Under the pieces are notes generated by a model. It was not told where the DNA came from. It was given only the letters and a program-made list of their open reading frames with translations, and did no database searches. Made by a program: the position numbers and the translations under genes. Shown one piece after another: positions 17,826 to 26,513 of a stretch of 49,054 nucleotides of DNA; position 1 is the stretch's first letter; each line of letters starts with the position of its first letter. The stretch lies in NCBI GenBank assembly GCA_913063265.1, contig CAJXZG010000035.1:1-49054 (forward strand), given 5' to 3'. Source of the DNA: an uncultured Prolixibacteraceae bacterium. Lineage in GTDB: Bacteria > Bacteroidota > Bacteroidia > Bacteroidales > Prolixibacteraceae.

Positions 17826-18287
17826 ATGAAAACTTTAAAATTAATGCTGCTTATAGGACTTGTTTCCTTTTTTTTATTTTCACTGAGTAGTAATGCTCAA
17901 GTTGTCAAAGAGGTAAAAGGTGAATGCATTGAGGTTGAACCGTCTGCAATAATGTATCCTGAATGTGGTAAATGGATAAAACTGGCTGGGCCGGTTGAAT
18001 TTTGCTGGAAATCGGTAACAAGGAATATTCCTGGCGGTAACAAAATGGTAATGTTTACCATGACATTTAAAGGTAGAGTGTATAATTCAGTTGGAGCTGA
18101 AGTTGCTTTCAGTACTATGGATAAATCGTTATATCTATTAAATGGTAACGGATTAGAGCTTTTAAATGAGATAAGCGTTGGTTCCCTCGGAGGTATGCAG
18201 ATTTTAGCAAAACATAATTTGGAAATTAGTCATGATGGAGTTGTTACTCCGGTAATCGAAAATTTGAATTTTGTTTGTAAAGAATAG
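17826..18287 (+). CDS. Hypothetical secreted protein
   Basis: I do not recognise this 153-residue protein. It has a clear Sec signal peptide (residues 1-24, ending SSNAQ) and then a beta-rich sequence with alternating hydrophobic residues and four cysteines in the mature part (near GECIEV, YPECGKW, EFCWKS and NFVCKE). These could form two disulfides, so it is probably periplasmic or surface-exposed. No lipobox, membrane helix or catalytic motif is present. It starts at the ATG at 17826, 158 bp after the regulator gene, and is followed by a perfect 20-bp palindromic terminator. Independent transcription is likely. Confidence 0.72.
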   Translation: MKTLKLMLLIGLVSFFLFSLSSNAQVVKEVKGECIEVEPSAIMYPECGKWIKLAGPVEFCWKSVTRNIPGGNKMVMFTMTFKGRVYNSVGAEVAFSTMDKSLYLLNGNGLELLNEISVGSLGGMQILAKHNLEISHDGVVTPVIENLNFVCKE

Positions 18288-18326
18288 TTTTAGAAATTAT
18301 CCTTGTAATCCCTAAATATGGTATAA

Positions 18327-18360
18327 AAACTCGTCCCTGAATTCAGGGACGGGTATTTTA
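18327..18360 (+). terminator. Palindromic terminator
   Basis: The 20-bp perfect palindrome cgtccctgaattcagggacg is followed by ggtatttta. It lies between two small secreted-protein genes and would end the transcript of the first. Confidence 0.65.
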
Positions 18361-18386
18361 ACTTACTAACCATAAAACAATTACTC

Positions 18387-18899
18387 ATGAAATCAATTGC
18401 CTTTATTTTTATTTGTGTTTTTTCCGTTTCAGTTCTTCGTGCCCAACAACCTTTTTCTGTTCCGGAAGTTACCAACGACCAGGAAAAAGAAATTCTTTAC
18501 AACCATGTAATTGCCTATTGCGCCACGGGAATAACCTTTGCAAAAACAAAAGGTGTTTCACCAATAGAATATGGGAATTACATAGGTGAACAGTTTAAGC
18601 CTTTCTGGAACCAGGAACAGGGATTTCCTTTTTTTGTAAATACAATAATGTTTATTCTGAAAGGAATGCACCCGGCCAACGAAATGCAGATTCTGGAACA
18701 AAACAAAAAAATGGTCCGTTTTAAAATGAAAAACGTGGATGCCATGTTTCAATTGGGTCCGGCGTATGGAATTACGTATAACGAATTTTTGGAATGCTCA
18801 AAAGGAATTCTTGAAACCTTGGCAGATTACATGAAATCGGAGTTTAAACAGGAAATGGATAAAAATGGCTGGTATGTGGTAACCATAAAAGAAAAATAA
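18387..18899 (+). CDS. Hypothetical secreted protein
   Basis: This 170-residue protein is not recognised. It starts with a Sec signal peptide (MKSIAFIFICVFSVSVLRAQ, cleavage near residue 20). The mature part is mostly alpha-helical by composition, with QEKEILYNHVIAYCATGITF near the start and a charged C-terminal helix MKSEFKQEMDKNGW. No enzymatic motif is visible. It is likely periplasmic and may bind a small hydrophobic ligand, but that is speculation. It is flanked by terminators on both sides (18327-18360 and 18917-18946), so it is probably a monocistronic unit. Confidence 0.72.
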   Translation: MKSIAFIFICVFSVSVLRAQQPFSVPEVTNDQEKEILYNHVIAYCATGITFAKTKGVSPIEYGNYIGEQFKPFWNQEQGFPFFVNTIMFILKGMHPANEMQILEQNKKMVRFKMKNVDAMFQLGPAYGITYNEFLECSKGILETLADYMKSEFKQEMDKNGWYVVTIKEK

Positions 18900-18915
18900 A
18901 ATAGAGGCTGGTTTA

Positions 18916-18947
18916 AGTCTCTTATTTGAAAATAAGAGATTGTTTTG
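18916..18947 (+). terminator. Terminator after the small secreted protein gene
   Basis: The stem tctcttatt / aataagaga with a short loop is followed by a T-rich stretch. It lies 17 bp after the stop codon of the 170-residue protein. Confidence 0.5.
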
Positions 18948-19030
18948 AATTATTTTTGGATTTCATATTGGTGCTATAACCGGGTGGAATTTTGTGTTTT
19001 TGTGGCATTAACTTTTTTAAACCACAAAGC

Positions 19031-19150
19031 CCCGCTGGCGCAATTTTGTAAACTGTGCCTCAGCCCAATAGGCTAAAAATATTACATTGTTTTATATTCA
19101 ACTTTATCAAGTTTCACACCGATTTCATCCCGATTACTATCAGGAGGTGC
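19031..19150 (+). repeat. Interspersed repeat R, copy 2
   Basis: This matches copy 1 (15273-15396), including the hairpin at 19037-19059 (ggcgcaattt/aaactgtgcc, weaker than in copy 1) and the stretch aactttatcaagtt. Here it precedes the duplicated oxidoreductase 3' end, whereas copy 1 follows the intact gene, so the order of the two modules is swapped. Confidence 0.65.
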
Positions 19151-19158
19151 AAGCAGAG

Positions 19159-19358
19159 TAAAATCGAGAAAGGAAACCGTAGCACCTGCTGAAATTGGAC
19201 ACCGGTCAATAAGCGCTGCATTAATTGGCGAAATTGCGATGATGACGGGAGATGATTTAAAATGGGATCCAAAAACGGAAAGATTTACCAACAGCGATGA
19301 AGCAAACAAAATGCTGATGAGAGATTTCCGCTCACCATGGAAATTACCAAAAATATAA
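19159..19358 (+). pseudogene. 3' relic of a second Gfo/Idh/MocA oxidoreductase
   Basis: The last 66 codons of a Gfo/Idh/MocA gene, in frame to the stop, without any 5' part. The encoded peptide differs from the intact gene at 13862-15199 by one residue (Val to Ala). The first 57 bp carry nine differences, eight of them synonymous, while the next 140 bp carry only one. That pattern fits a former paralogue kept under selection, then largely deleted, with its tail homogenised by gene conversion. A copy of the same terminator follows at 19379-19413. Confidence 0.85.
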
Positions 19359-19378
19359 TGCATAAATGCTGATATTGA

Positions 19379-19413
19379 AAGAGGAGATTCAAAAAAAGAT
19401 TTCCTCTTTTTTT
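19379..19413 (+). terminator. Duplicated terminator after the oxidoreductase relic
   Basis: Stem aaagaggagat / atttcctcttt followed by a T run, matching the terminator at 15221-15256 that follows the intact gene. Confidence 0.65.
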
Positions 19414-19519
19414 ATTCAGGCAAAATAAAATTGTGGTGAAAAAAGAATTTCGAAACAAAATTTTAACTTAGTGGGATAAGCATTTTTTTCAATCTATTCT
19501 GTAATTAATACTTAAAACA

Positions 19520-20164
19520 ATGAGAACATTTGTATTTTCAATTTTTGTCATTCTGATTATTTCTTCCTGCACGGATAAAAAACAAATTCTTTTTAATGGT
19601 GAAAACCTTGATGGTTGGGAAATCTTTGTGTTTGATACAATAACAAACCCTTCCGAATTCTTTTATGTAAAAGATGGGGTAATTGAAACTACAGGTGTTC
19701 CAAATGGATATTTAAGAACAACAGAAGAATATTCAAACTATAAATTGCATATTGAATGGCGTTATCCTGAAAAGCCGGTAAATAGTGGGATTTTCTTACA
19801 TACAAACGGACCGGATTTAATCTGGCCAGGGCATTATCAGGGACAGTTGAAACATGAAGATGCCGGAGATTTTATAGTTCATGGAATTGGCATGAGCGCA
19901 ACTTTGCGAGATACGGTTTATACATCCAGCGATTCCAATAAACCTCTGATTACAAAACTCCATAATTCCAGTGAAAAAAGACCTGGTGAATGGAACAGTT
20001 TCGATATTCTTTGTAAAGGAAATACAATCGAATTACGTGTAAATGGGAAATTACAAAATGTAGCCACACAATTGTCGCATACAAAAGGTAAAATTGGTAT
20101 GCAGGCAGAAGGAGCAAAGATTCAGTTTCGGAATATCTGGATTGTACCGGTATTAAAAAAATAG
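19520..20164 (+). CDS. DUF1080 lipoprotein (3-keto-disaccharide hydrolase family)
   Basis: A 214-residue lipoprotein with signal peptide and lipobox IISSC (Cys17). It has a single jelly-roll domain of the DUF1080 / 3-keto-disaccharide hydrolase family. Typical features are LFNGENLDGWE at the start, NSGIFLHT in the middle, and RPGEWNSFDILCKG followed by ELRVNGK near the end. Members of this family act on glycosides oxidised at C3, often together with Gfo/Idh/MocA oxidoreductases such as the one at 13862. Location is probably the periplasmic face of a membrane or the cell surface. It begins 161 bp after the oxidoreductase relic, as if it once belonged with that lost gene, and is followed by the sugar-acid dehydratase-like gene. 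It shares the fold with the paralogue at 36094. Confidence 0.85.
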   Translation: MRTFVFSIFVILIISSCTDKKQILFNGENLDGWEIFVFDTITNPSEFFYVKDGVIETTGVPNGYLRTTEEYSNYKLHIEWRYPEKPVNSGIFLHTNGPDLIWPGHYQGQLKHEDAGDFIVHGIGMSATLRDTVYTSSDSNKPLITKLHNSSEKRPGEWNSFDILCKGNTIELRVNGKLQNVATQLSHTKGKIGMQAEGAKIQFRNIWIVPVLKK

Positions 20165-20323
20165 ATTTATTCTTTTAATAATTACTCTTTTCTGCCAAAC
20201 TTCATGACTTCTGAAAGTGGCTTACTGTATAGATTTTTAACGAAGGACCACACGGGAAACGCAGAATTTCATCACGCATTAACGAAAATTGAAAAGTAAA
20301 CCTTATAAACTAAACTAAATACC

Positions 20324-21622
20324 ATGAATACCAACAGAAGAAAATTTATAACAAGTGCAGCAGCAGGTGGAGGAGTTTTGGCGATAGCACCTTTATCATC
20401 ATGTTGTGATACTGAAGGAAGTAAATATCAGGAACCTGATTATGCTGCCCTGGATAAAGCAATGCAATCGCCCATTTTAAAAAGGGAGCTGTTTTCTTCT
20501 CCGGTGATAATTGAAACCCTGGACTTATTAAGAGACCGAAACAATTTTATTTGCAGGGTACGTTCAAAAGAAGGAGCTGAAGGTATTTCTATTGGGCATC
20601 CTTTTATTTCGAAAGAAAGTTACCCGATGTTTATTAATCTATTAAAGCCATTGTTTATTGGTAAAGATGCCAGAGATTTAGATACATTGGTAATTCAGGC
20701 AGCAGAAAATTTTGTAAAGCGTCAGGGAATTCCGCTTTGTGTACAAATTGCAACAATAGAATTTGCCATCCTGGATATGTTGGGAAATATAGCCAACAAA
20801 CCCGTAGGCTCTTTGATTGGAGATATCTGTAATCCAAAAGTTGAAATTTATCTTGGCACAAGATTGTGGGAACTTCGAAAAAAAGAACCGGAAGAATCTT
20901 TATCACTGGTAAAACAGGACTATATTGAAACCAAAGCCAAAGCTATAAAACTCAGGGCAGGGGTAGGGGACAATTCGGGTTCTGACAAAGACAATGCATC
21001 CGGACGAACAGAAAAGCTTATTAAAATGGCCCGTGAAATGTTTGGAGATGAAATGATACTGATGATCGATGGTAATGGTACATATTCAGTAAAAGAAGCC
21101 ATTCGAATCGGTAAAATACTGGAAGAGTACAACTATTATTTCTGGGAAGAACCCGTACCCTGGGATTGGTATGAAGAGCAAAAACAGGTTGCTGAAGCAT
21201 TAAAAATAAAAATGGCAGGTGGCGAAGTAGAATTTGGAATGCACGCTTTCAGGTGGCTGATTGCCAACGGTGCATTTGAAATTTTTCAACCGGATTTATT
21301 TTATTTTGGGGGAATGATTCGTTCGATGAAAGTAGCACGAATGGCCGAAATTACCGGTAAAACAATTGCTCCGCATATGTCGGAGGGCGGACTGGGATTT
21401 TTGTATATGTTACATATGGTCTCGGCTCTGCCAAATGCAGATAAGTATCATGAGTTTAAGATGTTTGAAACCAGGGATGCCAATGGTACCCGAATCCCTG
21501 TTCAAAGTAAAGCTGAAGCTTTTAAAAGTGTCGACGGGGTAATTGATGTTCCCAAAGGCTCTGGCCTGGGGATTGAAATCGATCCGGAGTACATAAAAAC
21601 ACATCGTGAGGTAGCAGGTTAA
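20324..21622 (+). CDS. Mandelate racemase/enolase-superfamily protein, exported
   Basis: 432 residues with a Tat-like leader (NRRKFITSAAAGGG). It belongs to the mandelate racemase/muconate lactonising group of the enolase superfamily. Metal ligands are visible as Asp249 (MIDGNG), Glu275 (WEEP) and Glu301 (GGEVE). The lysine-motif position reads KLR (209-211), Asp324 lies in FQPDLF and a C-terminal His351 in APHMSEGG acts as general base in related sugar-acid dehydratases. The likely reaction is dehydration of an aldonic or uronic acid to a 2-keto-3-deoxy acid, which fits the 2-keto-3-deoxygluconate kinase gene that follows 118 bp later. The exact substrate is unknown. A Tat leader on a member of this family is unusual but matches the exported oxidoreductases nearby. 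Confidence 0.85.
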   Translation: MNTNRRKFITSAAAGGGVLAIAPLSSCCDTEGSKYQEPDYAALDKAMQSPILKRELFSSPVIIETLDLLRDRNNFICRVRSKEGAEGISIGHPFISKESYPMFINLLKPLFIGKDARDLDTLVIQAAENFVKRQGIPLCVQIATIEFAILDMLGNIANKPVGSLIGDICNPKVEIYLGTRLWELRKKEPEESLSLVKQDYIETKAKAIKLRAGVGDNSGSDKDNASGRTEKLIKMAREMFGDEMILMIDGNGTYSVKEAIRIGKILEEYNYYFWEEPVPWDWYEEQKQVAEALKIKMAGGEVEFGMHAFRWLIANGAFEIFQPDLFYFGGMIRSMKVARMAEITGKTIAPHMSEGGLGFLYMLHMVSALPNADKYHEFKMFETRDANGTRIPVQSKAEAFKSVDGVIDVPKGSGLGIEIDPEYIKTHREVAG

Positions 21623-21663
21623 ATGTGAAATTTACATAAATTGCAATCGATTGCATGCCCGTG

Positions 21664-21697
21664 TTTGCCTGTTTTGTTTTTATCATTTTTATCTTTG
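21664..21697 (+). promoter_or_regulatory. Bacteroidetes-type promoter of the kdgK-like gene
   Basis: A tttg (21664-21667) and a perfect TAnnTTTG element, tatctttg (21690-21697), are separated by 22 bp and lie 43 bp before the ATG at 21741. Spacing is close to the usual 19-21 bp. Confidence 0.45.
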
Positions 21698-21740
21698 AAA
21701 GAAATAATATTTCAAAAAGAATTTCCAAAAAATACTAAAT

Positions 21741-22772
21741 ATGAAAGTAATTACATTCGGCGAAATAATGTTACGCCTTTCAACGCCGGGATACTTACGA
21801 ATTTCTCAGGCAAAAGAGTTTGTTGCTACTTATGGCGGTGGCGAAGCAAATGTTGCAGTTTCACTGGCTAACTACGGTATCCCGGTAGATTTTGTAAGCC
21901 GTATCCCTGAAAACGATATTGGCAGGGCGTGTAAAATGGATTTACAGAAGTATGGTGTTGGTACAGACAAGATAATTTATGGTGGCGAACGACTGGGAAT
22001 TTATTTTTTGGAAACAGGCGCAGTAAGTCGTGGAAGTAAAGTTGTATACGACCGTGCTCATTCTGCTATTTCTGAAATCAAACCCGGAATGATTAACTGG
22101 GAAAAAGTTTTTGAAGATGCCAACTGGTTTCACTGGACAGGAATTACACCAGCCATTTCACAGGGTGCTGCAGATGCATGTCTGGAGGCCATTCAAAAGG
22201 CCAATGAAATGGGAGTAACGGTTTCATGCGATTTGAATTACCGTAAAAACCTTTGGAAATATGGCAAAAAATGTGGTGATGTAATGCCTGATTTGGTAGC
22301 AGGAACCGATATTGTTTTAGGAAACGAAGAAGATGCGGCAATGGCTTTGGGAATTCATCCTGAAGGTGTGGATGTTACAGCCGGTCATGTTGAAGGAGCT
22401 GCTTATGAATCTGTTTCAAAACAGATTATGGCAAAATACCCAAGAGTGAAAAAAGTGATTACTACGCTTCGCAGTTCTGTAAATGCAAATCATAATAACT
22501 GGGCAGGAGTGCTTTGGGACGGTAAACAACTGTTTGAATCTCCTCAATACCAGATTACACATATTGTTGATCGTGTTGGTGGAGGCGATTCATTTATGGG
22601 AGGATTGATTTATGGTTTATTGACCTACAAAAACGATGACCAAAAAGCTTTAAATTTTGCGGTAGCAGCATCATGTTTAAAACATACAGTTTTTGGTGAT
22701 TTTAACCAGGTAAGTGTCGAAGAAGTTGAAAAACTGATGAGTGGTGATGCTTCCGGAAGAGTAGCGCGGTAA
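21741..22772 (+). CDS. kdgK: PfkB-family sugar kinase, likely 2-keto-3-deoxygluconate kinase
   Basis: 343 residues of the ribokinase/PfkB fold, cytoplasmic. The N-terminal PfkB signature GGGEANVAVSLANYG is at 32-46 and the C-terminal anion-hole/catalytic motif GGGDSF at 280-285 with base Asp283. The opening KVITFGEIMLRLSTPGYLRI is characteristic of the 2-keto-3-deoxygluconate kinase subgroup. It would phosphorylate the 2-keto-3-deoxy acid made by the preceding dehydratase-like enzyme to KDPG. No KDPG aldolase is present in the window, so it must be supplied from elsewhere. It has its own candidate promoter and ends at paired hairpins shared with the convergent MDR gene. Confidence 0.85.
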   Translation: MKVITFGEIMLRLSTPGYLRISQAKEFVATYGGGEANVAVSLANYGIPVDFVSRIPENDIGRACKMDLQKYGVGTDKIIYGGERLGIYFLETGAVSRGSKVVYDRAHSAISEIKPGMINWEKVFEDANWFHWTGITPAISQGAADACLEAIQKANEMGVTVSCDLNYRKNLWKYGKKCGDVMPDLVAGTDIVLGNEEDAAMALGIHPEGVDVTAGHVEGAAYESVSKQIMAKYPRVKKVITTLRSSVNANHNNWAGVLWDGKQLFESPQYQITHIVDRVGGGDSFMGGLIYGLLTYKNDDQKALNFAVAASCLKHTVFGDFNQVSVEEVEKLMSGDASGRVAR

Positions 22773-22777
22773 ACTTG

Positions 22778-22811
22778 TTTAAAGTTTAAAGTTCAAAGTT
22801 TAAAGTTCTAA
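22778..22811. repeat. Short tandem repeat of the heptamer tttaaag
   Basis: Five imperfect units (tttaaag, tttaaag, ttcaaag, tttaaag, ttctaaag) directly follow the kinase stop, then two units of aaggcaa. This is a slippage-type microsatellite in a convergent intergenic region. Confidence 0.6.
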
Positions 22812-22844
22812 AGGCAAAAGGCAAAAATAATAGAACCATGGGTT

Positions 22845-22885
22845 CAGCGGTTTTTAACCGCTGTTTTAGGCGGTCAAAAACCGCC
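22845..22885. terminator. Double-hairpin bidirectional terminator / REP-like repeat
   Basis: Two adjacent stems, cagcggtt/aaccgctg (22845-22863) and ggcggt/accgcc (22869-22885), stand between convergent genes ending at 22772 and 22899. The sequence cagcggtttttaaccgctg resembles the hairpin near 29557-29575, so it may be an interspersed repeat used as terminator. Confidence 0.6.
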
Positions 22886-22898
22886 GATCCCTATTGGT

Positions 22899-23915
22899 TT
22901 AAAATTTAATTAATACTTTTCCTTCACTCATATTATTCTTATAGGTTTCAAGAGCCTCTTCAATTTGTTCAGGAGGAAAGGTTTTATAAATTTTTGTGCC
23001 TAACTCATTTCCTATCAGGGATTGAATTTTTCGGATGTTGTTTATGTTCTGAATAAAACTTTTTTTCTTTAACCAGTCAGTTAACCAGAATCCTTCAATT
23101 TTGTTTCCTGTAAAAATTAAATCACCAGGAAGTATTTCACAGACATCGGGAGACAATCTTCCGTAAATAAATAAGGTACTTCCATTTGGAGCTGCATTTA
23201 ATAGTTTTTGAACCAGATCACCACCAACCGCATCAAAAATTACATTTGCATTTAAGTTGTGAGATAATTCTTTTAATTCACCTTCAAAGCTTTCCTCACT
23301 GCTGTTTAAAATGTATTCAGTACCCTCACTTTTTAGCAATTCTACCTGTGCATCTCTTCTAACCACTGAAATTACAGGTATTCCTTTTGCTTTCCCCAAT
23401 TTTATAATCATTCTTCCCAAAGCACTTGCAGCAGCCGTATTTATAATCCCGCGTTTCTTTTTCAAAGGATTTGGTATATTATCAAAAACATCAAAAAATG
23501 CCAGTGCTGTCATGGGATTCACAAACATCATTGCTCCCTGGTCCAGCGAAACATTTTTATTTAGTGGTACACACATTGCTGCTTTTGTAAGCATATACTC
23601 TGCCCAGCATCCGTTATACTCAGGTGCTGCTACACAGGCTACTTTTTTACCCTTCCATAACCTGGGGAGAATTCCTTTTCCTGCATCAACAACAACTCCA
23701 CTTCCTTCAAGACCAGGTACTACCGGATATGGTTTTTTTATTCCATATTTTCCGGCCAAAAAAGCAAGGTCGGATGGATTTATGGGGGAGGCATGCATTT
23801 TTACCAACACCTCACCTGGGCCCGGTTTGGGAACATCGATTTCTGATATGATCGGAGTGCTTCCGCTTTCTTTCAGAATAACTGCTGTCATTTTTTTAGG
23901 AATATTGTAATTCAT
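22899..23915 (-). CDS. MDR zinc-binding-type alcohol dehydrogenase-like oxidoreductase
   Basis: 338 residues from the ATG at 23915; a TTG at 23924 would add three residues. The GroES-like domain contains INPSDLAFLAGKYG and VVPGLEGSGVVVDAG, and the Rossmann part contains INTAAASALGRMIIKLGKAKG, so the usual glycine-rich loop is altered (TAAASALG). The zinc cysteines of classical alcohol dehydrogenases are missing. NAD(P)H-dependent reduction of an enone or quinone is likely. The gene follows the AI-2E-type permease gene by 28 bp and is probably the last gene of the efflux operon, where it might detoxify an exported or related compound. Confidence 0.83.
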   Translation of the reverse strand: MNYNIPKKMTAVILKESGSTPIISEIDVPKPGPGEVLVKMHASPINPSDLAFLAGKYGIKKPYPVVPGLEGSGVVVDAGKGILPRLWKGKKVACVAAPEYNGCWAEYMLTKAAMCVPLNKNVSLDQGAMMFVNPMTALAFFDVFDNIPNPLKKKRGIINTAAASALGRMIIKLGKAKGIPVISVVRRDAQVELLKSEGTEYILNSSEESFEGELKELSHNLNANVIFDAVGGDLVQKLLNAAPNGSTLFIYGRLSPDVCEILPGDLIFTGNKIEGFWLTDWLKKKSFIQNINNIRKIQSLIGNELGTKIYKTFPPEQIEEALETYKNNMSEGKVLIKF

Positions 23916-23943
23916 AATTGACAATCACATTAATTTATTGTTT

Positions 23944-25005
23944 TCACTGCTCATTCAGCATCGCGTCAAAAATCTTATAAGTAAGTGCGAGAACCACTGC
24001 ACCTACAAATAAACCAACAGGACCTCCCAGCATCATTCCTCCAATTGCACCCAATAATACGACAAGCATAGGAACATCAACTCCTTTACCCAACATCATA
24101 GGTTTTAAGAAAGTGTCAGCTGCACTCCAGAATATCGCCCACACTGTGAAAATTATTGCCGGTGTTGTATTTGCAAAACTGAAAACATAGATAATAATAG
24201 GAAGCATAACTAAAATTGGAGGAAGTTGAACAATGGCAACAATGAGCACTATTATTGACAGGATACCTGCAGCAGGTAATTTTATGGCAAACATCCCGAT
24301 ACTCAGGAAAAGAGTTTGAATTACTGCTATTCCAATTACGCCCTGCACAACACTTCTGATTGTTAGCATCGAGAGATTTGTTAGTTCTTCTCCCCGGTTA
24401 CCAACAAGAACATTAAATACTTTTTCGGATGCCTTTTTCCCGGACTCAGCCTGTAGCAATAATACACCTGAAATTATCATAGCAAGAATAAACAGGAATA
24501 TACTTCCGATTCCTCCCATAATTGCCGAAGAGATTTTTGAAAGAACAGCCATAAATTGTTCGTTGTACTTTAATATAAAACCGTTGAGATTACTGTTTGC
24601 CTGCGACCATAATTCATGTGTTTTATTGCCAATTACCGGCCAGTCTTTTACAGATTCATTTGGTGGCGGAATTTCCAGCGTACCTTCCTGTGCAGAATTT
24701 ACTACGTCTGAAATACCGTCAACAGTTGATGTTGCAAACATTACAACAGGAACAATTATAATTGCCAGGCCAAAGAGTACGATTATTGTTGCTGACAATT
24801 TTTGTTTTCCACCCAATAAGCCAGATAGTTTTCTGTGCAAAGGATAAATACCCACGGCAAATACAACACCCCATACAAGTGGGGCAATAAATGGTTTTAG
24901 TATCCAGTAACTCAATACAAAAAGTATCAGAACAAATCCAATTCTGACCGAGGCACCAACTGCCCGATCCATAAAAGCTTCTTTATTTTCTTTAAAATCT
25001 TCCAT
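23944..25005 (-). CDS. AI-2E-family transporter (PerM-like permease)
   Basis: 353 residues, an integral inner-membrane protein of the AI-2E transporter/PerM family. Two or three membrane segments at the start (for example VRIGFVLILFVLSYWIL) precede a periplasmic stretch around residues 95-150, then five further helices in the C-terminal half, with the family-typical proline- and glycine-rich ends (GGMMLGGPVGLFVGAVVLAL). Family members export autoinducer-2, antiport sodium or remain uncharacterised; the name should not be taken as function. It starts 10 bp after the outer-membrane factor gene, so it is cotranscribed with a tripartite efflux pump, which is not a standard partner. Confidence 0.85.
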   Translation of the reverse strand: MEDFKENKEAFMDRAVGASVRIGFVLILFVLSYWILKPFIAPLVWGVVFAVGIYPLHRKLSGLLGGKQKLSATIIVLFGLAIIIVPVVMFATSTVDGISDVVNSAQEGTLEIPPPNESVKDWPVIGNKTHELWSQANSNLNGFILKYNEQFMAVLSKISSAIMGGIGSIFLFILAMIISGVLLLQAESGKKASEKVFNVLVGNRGEELTNLSMLTIRSVVQGVIGIAVIQTLFLSIGMFAIKLPAAGILSIIVLIVAIVQLPPILVMLPIIIYVFSFANTTPAIIFTVWAIFWSAADTFLKPMMLGKGVDVPMLVVLLGAIGGMMLGGPVGLFVGAVVLALTYKIFDAMLNEQ

Positions 25006-25015
25006 AATGTAAAAT

Positions 25016-26476
25016 TTAGTTATTTGTATTTTCTTTTAAATATTCATCATATTCATTTTCCAGCATCCAACCTCCACCCAGTACTTTGTAAAGTGTAATA
25101 TAAGAGTTGATTAAATTTAATCGGTTGGTCAGTAAATCAAGTTGAGAGGAAAAAGCCTGGCGCTGCTGCTCCAGTACTTCAAGATAGGTTGTGGAGCCTT
25201 CATTGTATCTGATATAAGCAAGGTCTTCAGATTCCATTGCAGTATAGGTTCTCGATTCCTGAGCAAACAATTCTTCCCGATAAGTTGAAATATTTACAAG
25301 AGCATCTTCAACTTCTCTGAATGCCTGAAGAACAGTTTGCTGATATTGTAGCATTGCCACGATAGCATCCTGTTCTGCCAATGATACGCGATCCTTGTTT
25401 TTCCCAAATTCAAAAAGAGGACCAAACAGACTTGCTCCAAGCGAATAGGTCAATCCTGTTGTACCTGATAAATCGGCGCTTGCAACTCCCAGGAGTCCGG
25501 TTAAACTTAATGATGGCCATCGTAAGGCTTCTGCAATTCCTATTTGAGCATTTTTGGCCATATAAATGGCTTCACTCTGCCTAATGTCCGGACGACGTGT
25601 TAAAAGTTCTGAGGGAAGTCCTACAGGGATATCAAGCTCGTAGTCCCTTGTGTAGAAAGCACTACCCATTTGAATATCCCCCGGAACATCTCCCAATAAA
25701 ATATTCAGGGCATTCATGTTTGTTGCAATTAAGCGCTTATACACCGGAACTACAGTTGCTGCTACATCACGTTGAATTTGCGCCTGGTTTAAATCCATTT
25801 TAGAAATTAATCCACCCTCAAATTTATCATGCATTATTATTAGACCGCTATCTCTGGATGCAAGTGTACTTTCCGCAATTTGCAGTTGATCATAACTAGC
25901 AAGAATGGTATGATAGATTGAAGCTACTGTCGAAACAATTCCAAGTTGTACGGTTTGTTGAGCATATTGTGTTGCAAGATAATTCGCCTGTGCCGCTTCA
26001 TTCATTCTTCTGTACTTCCCCCAAAATCCTATTTCCCAGCTTATTTCAGGCACGGCACCAAATGACACGGCCCCCGTACCTGAGGTTCCTGCACCGGTAA
26101 TTCCCACTCCATATCCGATTGAGGGATACTGATCGGCTTTGGTGTAACCAATGTTTATTTTTGCTGATTCTAACCTTGATGCCGCAATTTGTACATCTTT
26201 ATTGTTTCTTAAAGCTGCAGCAATTAAGGTATCGAGAATGTTGTCATCAAATAAATTCCACCAAAGCAGGTTTATTTCTTCTGATGGAGCTAATGAGTAG
26301 TTTATGTAGGACTCCGGAGTTTCTACCGGCGCTTTTTGAAATTCGGGGCCAAGCTTACAGCTACCTAAAATAATTGAAAAGCCAAGAGATATTGTAAGCC
26401 CCAAAAACAGATTTTTGTAAATATCTTTTTTTTCTTTAAAGGGATAGTTTAAATGTTTTTTATAATGTTTTGTCAT
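25016..26476 (-). CDS. NodT-family outer-membrane efflux lipoprotein
   Basis: 486 residues of the TolC/OprM type. A signal peptide ends at lipobox ILGSC (about residue 41), consistent with outer-membrane lipidation. Two long helical repeats typical of the outer-membrane factor follow, including DNILDTLIAAALRNNKDVQI and ASRLESAKINIG in the first half and QAFREVEDALVNISTYREEL near the second. The motif LLTRRPDIRQSE, common to NodT proteins, is present. It forms the trimeric exit duct of a tripartite pump with the adaptor at 27550 and the inner-membrane protein at 26514, its upstream operon neighbours (37 bp gap). Confidence 0.9.
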   Translation of the reverse strand: MTKHYKKHLNYPFKEKKDIYKNLFLGLTISLGFSIILGSCKLGPEFQKAPVETPESYINYSLAPSEEINLLWWNLFDDNILDTLIAAALRNNKDVQIAASRLESAKINIGYTKADQYPSIGYGVGITGAGTSGTGAVSFGAVPEISWEIGFWGKYRRMNEAAQANYLATQYAQQTVQLGIVSTVASIYHTILASYDQLQIAESTLASRDSGLIIMHDKFEGGLISKMDLNQAQIQRDVAATVVPVYKRLIATNMNALNILLGDVPGDIQMGSAFYTRDYELDIPVGLPSELLTRRPDIRQSEAIYMAKNAQIGIAEALRWPSLSLTGLLGVASADLSGTTGLTYSLGASLFGPLFEFGKNKDRVSLAEQDAIVAMLQYQQTVLQAFREVEDALVNISTYREELFAQESRTYTAMESEDLAYIRYNEGSTTYLEVLEQQRQAFSSQLDLLTNRLNLINSYITLYKVLGGGWMLENEYDEYLKENTNN

Positions 26477-26513
26477 TTAATCTTGTTTCATTAATAAATC
26501 TTCAGTTTTGAAG

